NCBI RefSeq assembly: GCF_002288925.2
Contig: NW_022098000.1
Coordinates: 21,923,205-21,987,204 of the forward strand
Source: Delphinapterus leucas
Lineage: Eukaryota; Chordata; Mammalia; Artiodactyla; Monodontidae
DNA length: 64,000 bases
Direction: 5' to 3'
The notes below the pieces were generated by a model. It was not told where the DNA came from and ran no database searches. It was given only the letters and a program-made list of their open reading frames with translations. The stretch's first letter is position 1. Each line of letters starts with the position of its first letter. A program made the translations under genes and the position numbers. This document shows positions 11,103-22,075 of this stretch, piece after piece.

Positions 11103-11691
11103 GAATCATCTCTTAAGCTGAAATAAACCTCATTAAGTCAGAGATCAGTTCTCCTACCTTTTAAACACAGTGTTACATAGCACATATAACATATAGCCAG
11201 CAGGCATTAAGTAGTGTAAGCCCTTCCTCCACTCTGGAATGTTGTTGTAAGGAATACAACATAATATAAGGAGGGACCCCTTACCCTCTGTCAGCACTTC
11301 CCAGGCTGACAGGTGTCAATGGAGGCCAGGCCTGTAAAGCGCAGCGAGGGAGGGTCTATCCTGCTCTGTGTCACCCCCAGCAGCTGTTCTCGGGACACAG
11401 GAGGGATTTAGTAACCGCAGGCTTGGTCATACCAAGCTGGGGACGTGTGAGGTGCCACCAAGTGGCTGCCAACGCCAGAACTCACAGCACATACCTGCCC
11501 ACAGCCAACTGGACGTACTGCTTGGAAGGAGGCAAGGTGGACGACAGGAAGCATCCGGGCACTGGCCAAGAGGTGGGCTCTGGCTCAGGCCCCGTTATTA
11601 TCAGTCCTACACTGAGCCACTTCCTATCGGCTTCAGTCCCTGGATTAGAGGACAGAGGTGTCTTCATGTGAACTTAGCATCTGTGGAAGGC
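11103..11691. other. unannotated DNA
   Basis: No recognised repeat. Overlapping open frames near 11370-11700 on both strands have no recognisable motif. Confidence 0.5.
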
Positions 11692-12115
11692 AGCCTCTAA
11701 GGTGGTCCCCAGGGATCCTCTCCTGCACTGGACCAGGGCTGTGTGTGGGGCCAGTAGAACACAGCAGAAGGGATGGTGTGTCACTTCTGGGATGAGGTTA
11801 TAAAAACCACTGTGACTTCTTCCATCATGGTCAGTATGCTTCTCACATGACTAGCTTCGGGGGACGCCAGCTGCCCTGTCGTGAGCCATCCTATGGGGGG
11901 GCCAAGGCAGAAAGAAACCAAGGCCTCTGCCAACACCCGAGTGAGTGAGGAAGCGGACTGCAGGCCCACCGGCACCTCAGCACAGACCCTGAGGTAGGAC
12001 CACCCAGCTAAGCCTCTCTGGGTCTCCTGACCCTCAGGGACTGTGTGGGATAATACATGTTTGCTGTTTAAAGCTGCTGAATTTTGCAGTAATCTGTTAC
12101 TTAGCAATAGACTAA
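11692..12115 (+). mobile_element. MLT1-type MaLR solo LTR
   Basis: The order of consensus blocks is clear: 'aggcagcctctaaggtggtcc', 'agtagaacacagcagaaggg', 'atggtgtgtcacttctggg', 'gccagctgccctgtcgtgag', 'accacccagctaagcc', 'ataatacatgtttgctgttt', 'aagctgctgaattttgcag', ending 'tagcaatagactaa'. This is an ancient LTR of the non-coding ERVL-MaLR group. No internal region is attached. Confidence 0.8.
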
Positions 12116-12369
12116 ATTAACAGGTTGGGGGCGGTTAGAGGGGGTTCTTCAAAGCCAACTCCCCTTTCCCTTGCTGGCTTTCCTGCTGGTTACTACACTC
12201 AACCAAGGCACCAATTAGAAGCACGGCCCTAAAAAATAAACACACACACACCCCCTTGATTTAATTGGAACGGGGAAGGAAATGAAAAGGCTTGTAATCG
12301 AAAATATAGAATTTGGTTATAAAAAGAATATAACTTTCATTGCTAGTCTGAAGCTTAAGACAAGGGAGC

Positions 12370-12490
12370 TAACATTTATTGAGCGTCTATTACATACCAG
12401 ATTTTCAAAGACTCAGTAAGGAATTATCCCGATTTTCCGGATGAGGAAACTAAAGTTCAGAGACTTTAAGAAACCTGGCCAAACAACAAG
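12370..12490 (-). repeat. MIR SINE, reversed
   Basis: 'aacatttattgagcgtctat', 'tacataccag', 'ggatgaggaaactaaagttc', 'agagactttaagaaacctgg' is the reverse complement of MIR 3' and core sequence. Confidence 0.8.
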
Positions 12491-12727
12491 CAGGTCCATT
12501 TCGTTATCTCAGGTTTATATGTCTTAGGGTGGCCAAGTGTCCTGATTTATTGGAACTTGGTTTCCTGGGATTCAATATCAGGGAAAAAAAAAAAAGTCAG
12601 GAAAGTCCCAGGCACACTGGGAAGAGTTAGTTACCCGACTATGTACAAATCTTGTGCTCTCTGCAAACTACTACACAGAATTGTTTTTAAAGTACATTTT
12701 AAAGCTATCATTTTGGCAGCTTGTGAT
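12491..12727. other. unannotated DNA
   Basis: 'ggtggccaagtgtcctgat' near 12530 faintly resembles another MER-type DNA transposon end, too short to name. Confidence 0.4.
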
Positions 12728-12741
12728 CTGCAATGACTTTT

Positions 12742-12941
12742 TTTTTTTTTGCTGTACGCGGGCCTCTCACTGCTGTGGCCTCTCCCGTTGCGGAGCACAG
12801 GCTCCGGACGCGCAGGCTCAGCGGCCATGGCTCACGGGCCCAGCGGCTCCGTGGCATGTGGGATCCTCCTGGACCGGGGCACGAACCTGCATCCCCTGCA
12901 TCGGCAGGCGGACTCTCAACCACTACGCCACCAGGGAAGCC
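12742..12941 (-). mobile_element. CHR-type SINE, short form, reversed
   Basis: Reads T-run, 'gctgtacgcgggcctctcac' ... 'ccaccagggaag' on the plus strand, so the element points left. The TSD 'ctgcaatgactttt' at 12728-12741 recurs at 12942-12955. Confidence 0.95.
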
Positions 12942-12955
12942 CTGCAATGACTTTT

Positions 12956-13384
12956 GAAATGTCACCTATGAAAATGGAAACCACAAGCCTTTCTAGCCTT
13001 TACCCACAGGATCCAAGAAAGGGTGTTTTTTTTCCCCCTGAGAATGAGTAAAACAATTGCTGTTATGATAAAAGCTAGAAAGGAAATTTTTCAGCCTCAG
13101 AGTTTCTGCAATTGGGTCCCCAAAGGATGAGTAGGTAAACCCCCACCCCGCCCAGCTTCCTGGGCCCTCGCTGAACTGCATCCAAGTCAGGGGCTCTGGC
13201 ATGAGGCACCGTCAGGGCTACAATCTCCTCTTCCTCTACAGAAGCCCAGAGACAGCCCACTGACACCACTGGGAAACTCCATATTAGCAGTGCCCGAGGG
13301 CTTTCCGTAGCTGGTAGGTCAGGTGGCCACCTATCAGCAAGGCAGTGTTACCCCAACAGCTCTGGCCCTTTCTCTTTTAGAAAG
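12956..13384. other. unannotated DNA
   Basis: No recognised repeat; minus-strand frames of 64-69 codons near 12993-13269 look incidental. Confidence 0.5.
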
Positions 13385-14045
13385 ATCCATATGACACCCA
13401 CTAGGAATGCTATCATCATAAAGAAAGACACAGTTGTTGGTGAGGATATGGAGAAATTGGAACACTCATACATCATTTGGGATTGTCAAGTGGTACATCT
13501 GCTGTGGAAAATCGTTTGGTAGGTCCTAAAAAAGTGAAACGCAGAGCTCTCATATGACCCAGCAATTCTACTCCTAGGTATATGCCCAGAAGAAATAAAA
13601 GCCTGTACCCAAGTATTCACAGCAGCATTATTTATATTAGCCAAAAAAAAAGGGGGGGGGAGGGGTAAAAACCCAAATGTCCACCAACTGATGAATAAAT
13701 AAAAGGTAGTACATCCACAAAATGGAATGTTTTTCAGCCATAAAAAGGTATGAAGTACTGATACACGTTAAAACATAGATGAACCTTGGAAACATTATGC
13801 TACGTTAAAGAAGTCAGACACAAAAGGTCACATATTACACGATTCTATTTTATAGGAAATGTCCAGAATAGGCAAATCCATACAGACACAAAGTACATTA
13901 GTGGTTTCCAGGGGCTGGGGGAGGGGAGGATGGGAAGTAATTGCTGAGGTGTATGGGGTTTTTGAGGTAATGAAAATGCTCTGGAATCAGATGCACTTAA
14001 ATTAAAAATAAACATTAAAAAATGAGAGATACTTAAAAAAAAGCT
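13385..14045 (+). mobile_element. L1 3' fragment (end of ORF2 and 3' UTR)
   Basis: 'gaggatatggagaaattgga', 'catatgacccagcaattct', 'actcctaggtatatgcccag', 'agcagcattatttatattagcc', 'aactgatgaataaataaaa', 'cagccataaaaaggtatgaa', 'gtttccaggggctggggga' give the classic L1 ORF2/3' UTR order. A homopolymer A9G8 (13645-13661) interrupts it. The copy is 5'-truncated and old. Confidence 0.9.
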
Positions 14046-14054
14046 TTTAAATTC

Positions 14055-14810
14055 TGCACACTCAAGCTCACTTGTAGAAATCCTTATACTAAGGAAATAA
14101 AAGCAGATGTGCATTAAGATTTAATTATAAAATTGTCATCAGTGATATAAGCAGCAGAAAAATACCCATCTAAAAGTAACTTGCTAAACAAATTATGGTA
14201 CAGGCATACAAACAGTATGCCATCATTAAAATAAAGTTACTGGGCATTTATTCCAGAGAAAAGACTGACATGCACACAAAAACCTATACGTGAATATTCA
14301 CAGCACCTTTATCTATTATAGCCCCAAACTGGAAACAACCAAGATACCCTTCAACAGGTGAATTATTAAACAAATAGTGGTACATCCACACCATGGAATA
14401 CTTCTCCGCAACAAAAGGAACACACTTCTGATACATGTAACAACCTGGATGAATCTCTAGAGACTTAGTGGAAAAAAGCCAATCCCTTTATATAACACTT
14501 TTGAAATGACAAAATTATAGAGATGGAGAAGAGATGAGCAGTTACCAGGGGTTAGAGATGTAGTGAAGGCAGGAGGGAAGCAGATGTGGCTATAAAAGGG
14601 CAACATGTGCTGATGGAAACGTCCTGTATCTTTTCTGTAACAATGTCAGCAACCTCATTGTGGTACCAAACTACAGCTCTGCACCATGTTACCAGGGAGG
14701 GGGAACTGGGTAAAGGGTACTTGGGATCTGGGACCTCTGTGTTATTTCTTAGTTATGAACCTGAAATTACCTCAAAATAACAAGTTACATTAAAAAAAAA
14801 TCCACAAAAG
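14055..14810 (+). mobile_element. second L1 3' fragment
   Basis: It repeats the same L1 order as the previous element ('acaaattatggtacaggc', 'ttcacagcacctttatctat', 'aactggaaacaaccaagata', 'accatggaatacttctccgc', 'agttaccaggggttagag'), so it is an independent insertion. It ends 'acctcaaaataacaagtta' with an A9 tract. Confidence 0.88.
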
Positions 14811-16211
14811 TGGAAAACAAACCAATAAACAAGACTAAGCATTTGACTTTCTAAAAAATTCAATCTCCTCACGCCCCCCTTGCACCTCCCACTAACACAC
14901 AGTTGTGACTTTTTGGCATCTGTTAATGAGTTCTGCTGGAAAGGAATAGTGTGAACTATAACCTCATTCATGAAAGCTTAACCCTTCACCTAAATGCTAG
15001 AGTTTTCACTACTTTAATTTTCAGAGCTGTCTGATTTAGCCTCCCAGTAAACGCTTATTTACCCAGACTACTCAGGCGACAGGAGTACTGTTTGACCAGC
15101 CTAATGTTCTGATTGACTTCAAGGGACCACACCTCTCACATAGGCCAGTTTTCAGAGAGTAAGAAAATCATTAAACGTATCAAATAAAATCTTCCCGAAT
15201 AAAATCAAAGCTTTGATGATTCAGGGGCATTCTGTGATCTTGAAGTGTTCCAGAGTCTGAACCAACCCCATTTTACAGAACCATGGATGGAGCAGGCATA
15301 GATAATTGGGATAAATCTGTAAATCTATTCCGCCTCTCTGGTTTAAATAAGAAGTTCCTGCCATCCGTTATCTCCGTGCCGCTTTCTATTCTACACAGAA
15401 CATAGAAAACTTTAGGCATCATCAATAGTTTTGAGTTGTCAGATTCTAGATGTTTTTTTGATAAATGAAAAATATGAAGAAAAGCTTACTTCATTATGGA
15501 AAATAAAAAACTGTTTTCTTCTACCTTTTGGGTCACTTTCTTGTCAATCCAATGAAAAACAGAAAGTGGCGAAGCAGCACTTTTATAAAGTGGAGGAGTC
15601 CTACCGTTCTGTGATTCCGGTTTCCTGGGTGTGTGCAGTGTGGGCACAAGTTGTGCCCTGCAGGGGGCCTTGCTGCCCTCAGGACGGGAAGGAGCCTTCC
15701 ACGCCCACAGCTGCCCAGAGCACAGACACTGTCTAGCAAGGGCTGCGGGGACTTCTGTAACCCTCTCTCAAAATTCTCCAGTAAGATTAGATCTCTTCCT
15801 AGCAAAGCTTTTCTCCTTTTCACCTAGTGCTACTTTCAACAACTGTGCCACTGTGTTTAAAACCCCCTTGACAACCATTAAAGGTGAAATAGCTGAGAAT
15901 TAGGCCCTAAAGTGATTACATTTTAGTGGAACTCCAAGTAGTTTAGCAAGTCACATTAATGTAAATGAATATTCTGACTGGCTGATAACAAGAGTTTCCC
16001 TTCATTTCAATTCTCCCCAAGTACCAATATCCAACTCCAAGCTGTCATAAAAGCCATTTTGCCATAACAAAACGAAGAAAGGCAAGCCAGTGATCAAATT
16101 AGCATGAAAATTAGGTGCCCACCTACAGCTGGAACACCGAGGGAGAGACACTAACAGATCTGAAAATGAAAATTAAGGACACAGTTAGGAGGAGCAAAAA
16201 TATTTACGTAT
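14811..16211. other. unannotated DNA
   Basis: Largely AT-rich single-copy-looking sequence; no repeat or exon recognised. Frames of 90-101 codons overlap on opposite strands at 15431-15903 without recognisable motifs. Confidence 0.5.
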
Positions 16212-16224
16212 AGAACTTGTAAGG

Positions 16225-16419
16225 CACTGCAAAGTAAAGGAGCTGTTACCGTGGAGGATTCCCGGACTGAATGTCAATATTATGACACAGTATGAGTGTG
16301 TTTCGTGTTTGGTAATTGCAATCGTTGCTTTTGTTGTGGACATCCATTTACAATGCTTGGTGTCAGTCTATTTATCTCTTGTAAAAATAAAATACAGTGT
16401 GCGTGTGTGAAAAAAAAAA
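16225..16419 (+). pseudogene. short retrocopy of an unidentified mRNA 3' end
   Basis: The insert carries a canonical AATAAA signal at 16386-16391, then a 10-A tail starting at 16410, the right spacing for a polyadenylated transcript. It is flanked by a 13-bp TSD: 'agaacttgtaagg' at 16212-16224 and 'agaactagtaagg' at 16420-16432 (one mismatch). This is the signature of L1-mediated retroposition of a 5'-truncated mRNA. Nothing in it resembles SINE, L1, L2 or LTR sequence. I cannot name the parent gene; it appears to be 3' UTR only. Confidence 0.75.
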
Positions 16420-16659
16420 AGAACTAGTAAGGTATCTTTCCTGAAGAAGTCTATCAGGTGAAAATTTTAGGAAAAGAATTGAGGCATATAAACCGGCATA
16501 TACTGTTTAACAACATGCCTTTCGTGAGCAGCAAATGTGTTTTAAGGCATTACGGTAGGTGGCAGAGATAGGGAATGTGGTCCTTCCCCCTAAACTCAGA
16601 AATCTATCACCCAGCTGGAACCCACGTTCTTAGCTCACTTAAAAACACAAATGTTCCGA

Positions 16660-16869
16660 AACTACGTATAAAATGGATAACCAATGAGAACCTACTGTAT
16701 AGCACAGGGAACTCTACTTAATGCTCTGTGGTGACCTAAATGGGAAGGAAATCCTAAAAAGAGGGGAGATATGTATACAGATAGCTGATTCACTTTGCTA
16801 TACAACAGAAACTAACAACACTGTAAAGCAATTATACGCCGATAAAAATAACCCCCCCCAAAGAAACCC
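16660..16869 (+). mobile_element. short 5'-truncated L1
   Basis: Only about 200 bp of L1 3' end: 'ctgtatagcacagggaactc', 'gtggtgacctaaatgg', 'gctgattcactttgctatac', 'gtaaagcaattatac'. The TSD 'cacaaatgttcc' lies at 16646-16657 and 16870-16881. The same 3' end occurs at 34.2 kb. Confidence 0.92.
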
Positions 16870-17126
16870 CACAAATGTTCCAAGACAAGAACATTTAATT
16901 GGGGGGTGACAGATATAAAAGGATACATAATATCCTACTTTGATTTGGAAAAGCTATCACATATTCCTAGGCAGAACCAAATAAACACACTTAACTTGAA
17001 GAAAACTAACGGGACTACAGAAGCAGCGACATGTTTAAAATGTATTACGGTTTTCCCCAATACTTTTCTTCATATACATGAACAATTTCATATACGCCCT
17101 CAGGTTGGAGAAGGAAAGGAAGAGTG

Positions 17127-17341
17127 TCTTGGTCAGCTTGGGCTGCTGTAACAGAATACTATAGACAGGTGGTTTAAACAACAGACATTTATTTCTCACA
17201 GTTCTGGGGGCTGGCAAGACCAAGGTCAAGGTTCATCTAACCCTTCCCAAAGGCCTCACCTCCAAACATCATCACACAGAGAGTTAAGGCTTCAGCATAT
17301 GAAATGGGGGGGTGAGGGCACACAAATGTTCAGTGTATAAC
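17127..17341 (-). mobile_element. MaLR LTR fragment, reversed
   Basis: 'tgtcttggtcagcttgggct' + 'gctgtaacagaatactatag', 'aacaacagacatttatttctc', 'acagttctgggggctggc', and the end 'cacaaatgttcagtgtataaca' are the reverse complement of a MaLR LTR. The middle part of the LTR is deleted. Confidence 0.8.
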
Positions 17342-17884
17342 AGAAGGGTGGTTTTGAGAGGGAAAGGGGATGACCGTAATTGCTACTTTTAGAAAACCTA
17401 GTCTCTAAGGTGAATCATTTTCATTCATTTACTCCCTCAAGTTATCAAAACATATAATCTCTACTTTACAAAAGGGTTGTGTTCCAGATGTTACTTTGTA
17501 AACTAGTCATCTGGCCTTTGGAAAATTCTATTTTCTGTATTCTATTTTCCATAGAAATAATGTGAAATTAGCAGTTCTGGACCTTTTGGGGATCCCACTC
17601 CAATTGTAAAAATATGATTAAAGCAAAGGTTAAAAAAAAAAAGTGAAGATGACCCTCTTTCTATCCCCAGATGACAGAGAATTTGGATAAAATTGACAAA
17701 CTCCCCCAAATCCTAGGGACCCTCAATCCCCAAATTAAGAACCCTAGCTATAAGTAGTTGACAGATCTCCAGATGGGCCCTAAACTACTTAACTCATAAT
17801 GAAGTGCTGCCTATGAGTATAGATTCTCACTATTTCTACACGAAAATAATTTCATGTAATATGTATAATGTGAGCTACTACCCT
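17342..17884. other. unannotated AT-rich DNA
   Basis: No repeat recognised; A10 and A-rich tracts near 17630. Confidence 0.5.
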
Positions 17885-18055
17885 CTGGGCTCTGACACTT
17901 AACACTGTAATATGATCTTTGGTAAGCTGTACAGACCCCGGTTCCCTGGACTTTAAACACGTGTGTAATGATGCCTACACCCCACGGGGTTGTTGTGAGA
18001 TGATATGACACGCTTGGGGCAACGCAGGGGCACTTCAATTCACGGCAGCTGCTTT
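17885..18055 (+). repeat. MIR SINE
   Basis: 'tctgacacttaacactgtaa', 'tatgatctttggtaag', 'ggggttgttgtgagatgata' keep the MIR core order, though diverged. Confidence 0.65.
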
Positions 18056-18059
18056 TATG

Positions 18060-18279
18060 ATCCTGGAGCACAGTCACCGCACCGTGGGAAGCACTGGGAC
18101 ACAGAGCCACAGGACACACACCTACCTCCGGAGAAGTCAGTCTCACTAGGGAGAAATGATAACTAGCAAGCTGAGGGAGATGCCTCGACAAAGGACGTAC
18201 CGATTCTACGTAGGGACCGGTGGGTCACAGTCACGTGTAAGGCTTGCCAGTGGGGGACGGGACAAGGCGGAGGGGAGAG
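18060..18279. other. unannotated DNA
   Basis: No recognised feature. Confidence 0.5.
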
Positions 18280-18600
18280 AAAAGTGAAAACCCGTGTTGG
18301 AGAAGCAGCTAAGGGCTCTACTGGTTGATTTTAGATTGGGGGTGGGGGGTGAGAGTGAGGGTGGGCGGGAGGCTGGAAAGAGAGTGATATCAAGGTCAAG
18401 TCAGAAGACTGCCACAATAGTCCACACAGGAGATGGAGGACACCGTGAGGCCACGGCAGGGGAGGGAACCAGGGGCCACAGGAGGGGTGGCAGGAAGGCG
18501 AGGGGAGCGAGAGGAGGAAGCCCCAATTCTGGTTCTGACTCTGCACCCTGCACGCAGTGCTATCCTATGAGTCACGGAGCACAGGGACAAGTAGGAGGGA
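18280..18600 (-). repeat. L2 LINE ORF2 fragment, reversed
   Basis: 'agaagactgccacaatagtc' + 'cacacaggagatggagga' resembles reversed L2 ORF2 ('ctattgcagtaatccaggcgagagatgatgg'). Diverged; bounds approximate. Confidence 0.5.
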
Positions 18601-19140
18601 AGAAGGGAATAGGGAAGGTTCTGACCATCTAGAAATGTACCGCCTGGCCACCGATTCTGTTCATCATCGACGCATCGTGCCTGCTGAGTCAACAGGCAGG
18701 CCATGTGTTGTGAATTACCGGAGTGCAAATTAGTGAACATTCACTGTAGTGATGTGTTCCCTTATAGGGAACAATCTGCAAGATGAACTGTGCAATGAGT
18801 GAGTAACGTTAAGTATAAGAAGTTCAAGCTTAAGCTAGGACCTGAGCCACGCATTTGTTTAGGGATTTATGCTCTTCTTGTCCTAAGAAAACACTAAGCC
18901 AGCTACACTCCAACATGAATTACACACTTCAGGGGGTTGAATTATTTATTTAGCAAATTGCTATTTCCCTTCACTAAATGGTCTGCTAATGACCGCCACA
19001 AAAAAGCTTTCCAAAGTCACTCTCCCATCACAACATCTCTCTGCGAGAATCTGAAAACCACTTAGGACAGCGCAGGCCACCATTTCAAATGATTTTTCTT
19101 ATTTTCAAGTCCTTTTCTTTGAAGAGCATCATGATGATAG
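18601..19140. other. unannotated DNA
   Basis: No repeat or exon recognised. Confidence 0.5.
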
Positions 19141-19144
19141 CAAG

Positions 19145-19350
19145 AGCAACTAACACTCAGTCCTCACTACGTGCCAGTCTTTCTGCTATGAATTTACAAG
19201 GATGATCTCACTTGACCCTCACACCAGCCCTTTCACAGGTCCCCTTTTCACAGGTGAGCACACTGAGGTAGAGAGCAGCTAAGTCCTTTATCCAAGGTCA
19301 CGCCAATAGCAGGCAGAGTCACTCCACAGCCTGCTCTTTTAACCACTGCA
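19145..19350 (-). repeat. MIR SINE, reversed
   Basis: 'actacgtgccagtctttctg', 'cttttcacaggtgagcacac', 'tgaggtagagagcagctaag', 'ccaaggtcacgccaatagc' and 'aaccactgcactctag' follow the reverse complement of MIR nearly end to end. Confidence 0.88.
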
Positions 19351-19489
19351 CTCTAGTTCCTATGTTACACTGAAAATAAAAAGGGATGTTTATTGCAGGA
19401 ACTTGAAAAAATAGGTGTTTTTTTTTTTTGGTTTCATTTTAAGGTAAAAAACAAAAAGCCTCTGAGAGTGTGGTAGAATCCATGTCCCT

Positions 19490-19665
19490 CCTCCTGCCAT
19501 TTACAAGCAGTGTGATCTTGGGCAAGTTAACCTCTGAAAGCCTCAGCTGCCTCACCTGAAATATTCCCTTCAAATGGGAGTAAAAATAATACCTATATAC
19601 TCAGATGAAGTGGTTCGTGTACAGCATTTAGCACAGAGCTATGCTAGTATTATATAATAAATATA
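19490..19665 (+). repeat. MIR SINE
   Basis: 'catttacaagcagtgtgat' + 'cttgggcaagttaacctctg', 'cctcagctgcctcacctg', 'gcatttagcacagagctat' in MIR order. It lies head-on to the reversed MIR just upstream. Confidence 0.85.
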
Positions 19666-19769
19666 TAAATAAAATATATTCCACTATCCTATATGCTTTT
19701 AAAAAGCATATACTTGTATAATCTTGCATTTCAACACTGCAGCAATTACTATCTTCATGAACCTAATCT

Positions 19770-20420
19770 GAGTTTTGGAGCAATATTTATATAAATGCTT
19801 TAATTATTCCCCCATTATTAGTCATTTAGTCTGTTTCCAAGTTTTTACTATTCTTTTTAATAAATTTATCTATTTATTTTTGGCCACGCTGGGGCTTCGT
19901 TGTTGCACACTGGCTTTCTCTAGTTGCGGCGAGAGGGGGCTACTCTTTGTTGCGGTGCGCGGGCTTCTCACTGTGGTGGCTTCTCTTGTGGAGCACGGGC
20001 TCTAGGTGTGCGGGCTTCAGTAGTTGCAGCACACAGGCTCAGTAGTTGTGGCTTGCGGGTTCTAGAGCGCAGGTTTAGTAGTTGTGGCACTCGGGCTTAG
20101 TTGCTCTGTGGCATGTGGCATCTTCCCAGACCAGGGCTTGAACCTGTGTCACCTGCACTGGCAGGTGGATTGTTAACCACTGCGCCACCAGGGACGTCCA
20201 AGTTTTTACTACTCTTAAATAATATTGTGATGGCCATCTCTGCACGTAAAACTTTAGCTGTATATTAAATTACTTCCTTGAATGAGATTCCCAGAAATTG
20301 GCCAATCATGTCTAAGGGTCTTCATATAATATATATGGCAAAATTTCTTTCCAAAACATTTTCACTGATTAACATTCCTACCAGCAGGGACTATGTGAAC
20401 AGCCTATAATAAACTGCACC
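19770..20420 (-). mobile_element. old L1 fragment, reversed, split by a SINE
   Basis: 'tttccaagtttttactattc' on the left and 'aatattgtgatggccatctctg', 'attcccagaaattggccaat', 'taacattcctaccagcagg' on the right match reversed L1 3' sequence and are continuous once the SINE at 19856-20197 is removed. Confidence 0.7.
19856..20197 (-). mobile_element. CHR-type SINE, long form, reversed
   Basis: Plus-strand reading starts in an 'aataaatttatctatttatt' tail, then 'ttggccacgctggggcttcg', and ends 'gcgccaccagggacgtcc'. The TSD 'ccaagtttttacta(t/c)tctt' is present on both sides (from 19838 and from 20198), within an older L1. Confidence 0.93.
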
Positions 20421-20848
20421 CTGGCCAGGACTGGGTAACGTCATGAAGGAAAAAGAGATTTTATTTTTTAGTCTAATACAAAATGTATATATTAGAAATA
20501 TAAATCATACAGAAAGCCCAACAGCTGAATAAACATTGAATAAATGTATAAAGAGTCATTTCTGGCTAATGGTCATAAAAGAAAAATGAATAATAAATTC
20601 TGTGTATCCTCTACTTAAAAATTGACTTGTGAATATAAGCTGCAATTTAATTGGTCACTTATGTTAAGAGTTTTTCCTCCTCTCAGGCTATTAGTAAATG
20701 GAATTGTCTGCATTCCACAAAGATCCCCCCTCAAACCCAGGAACTCGGTCTAGTTACCAATTTTTGAACCTCTAAGAGAAGCATTCGTCTTACATACACA
20801 ATAGTGATCCTTGAGGACAGCATGCATTTAAAAAGCACAGTCCAAGCA
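20421..20848. other. unannotated AT-rich DNA
   Basis: No recognised feature. Confidence 0.5.
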
Positions 20849-21060
20849 TTTTTTTTTTTTTTTTTTTTGCGGTACGCGGGCCTCTCACCATTGTGGCCTC
20901 TCCCGTTGCACAGCACAGGCTTGGGACGCGCAGGCTCAGCGGCCATGGCTCACGGGCCCAGCCGCTCCACGGCATGTGGGATCTTCCCGGACCGGGGCAC
21001 GAACCCGTGTCCCCTGCATCAGCAGGCAGACTCTCAACCACTGCGCCACCAGGGAAGCCC
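20849..21060 (-). mobile_element. CHR-type SINE, short form, reversed
   Basis: T20 tract, 'gcggtacgcgggcctctcac' ... 'cgccaccagggaagccc'. No convincing TSD was found on inspection, unlike most other short copies. Confidence 0.93.
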
Positions 21061-21864
21061 ATGGACTGTTTTTTAAAAAGTGGACTCTACAAACCCAACC
21101 ACAAAGGAAGGAGCCCTGCAAAGCAACAGTAAATCCGGTTCTAGTAACAGAGGCTCATAAAACTAGCTTTTAAAAAGCCAAATGTTTTCTGTATTTAAGA
21201 ACTTGAATTAAGATGATGCTTCCAGGTGGTTTTTAACTGTGTACGTAACATTTTGCAGAAGACAGGGCATTGTTTGCTCAGCAGCAGCCAAGTCAGCCAA
21301 ATCCAGTTTATGTCATTAGTATTACTATCAATAAAGCATCATAAAACAGCTTGGTTTTTCCAATCCCATGTGGAGGCACTGAGTGAGCAGTTATAAAAAT
21401 ATTTTGACTTGTTCACAGAGAAAGTTCATATGCATTTCACAAGATACAAATGAGAAACCCCAAGGTGTCCTCTCGCCTGCACTTTTCAGCTCAGTCACCT
21501 GCATCCAGAACAAAAAAGGTTGAACCCAAAGCTTCAATTTAGAATCAACCAACTGCTACTTGGATCATAAAAATCCTCATAACGACAAGTGGTCCACCAT
21601 CGGGGGAAAGGAAATTTTGATCAGCAAAATGTCAGGCAGGCAATGAGATAAGCTATACAAAGTCTAACAGGATGAAATGGCATTAACTCTGGCCCAATTT
21701 ATCCCAGCATCAAACAAATCTCAGATCATTACAGACTGTAATGCCTCATTAATGAGTTAAGAAGACTTCGTTATGAAATCATAATATTCTTCCTTTAGAG
21801 AATCCCTGGCTTCAGGGTGGTAAGATCATTAAAAACCGAAAACACAATGATGATTATCTGAATA
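21061..21864. other. unannotated DNA
   Basis: AT-rich, single-copy-looking; nothing recognised. Confidence 0.5.
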
Positions 21865-22075
21865 GTAACTAACACTGAACGCTCAGTGTGTGCTAAGTAT
21901 CACTCCAGGCACCCTCACGTGCACCACTTAATTCAATCTTCTCAGTAACCTTGTAAAGGGTCTTTTCCCTACTTTACAGAGAAGGAAATGGAGGCTCACA
22001 TACTAGAAGGTACGTGCTGCACACGATGACAGAACCTGTACTTGGTTCAGGGGGTTCAAACAAACTAAGCTCTTA
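21865..22075 (-). repeat. MIR SINE, reversed
   Basis: 'gctcagtgtgtgctaagtat', 'caccacttaattcaatcttc', 'tcagtaaccttgtaaagg', 'ctttacagagaaggaaatgg', 'aggctcacatactagaagg' in reversed MIR order. Confidence 0.82.

Noticed and set aside
11692..12115. Possible endogenous retrovirus
   Set aside because: Only a solo MaLR LTR is visible, with no gag/pol/env-like internal sequence; the same holds for 17127-17341, 31790-32272 and 55733-56221.
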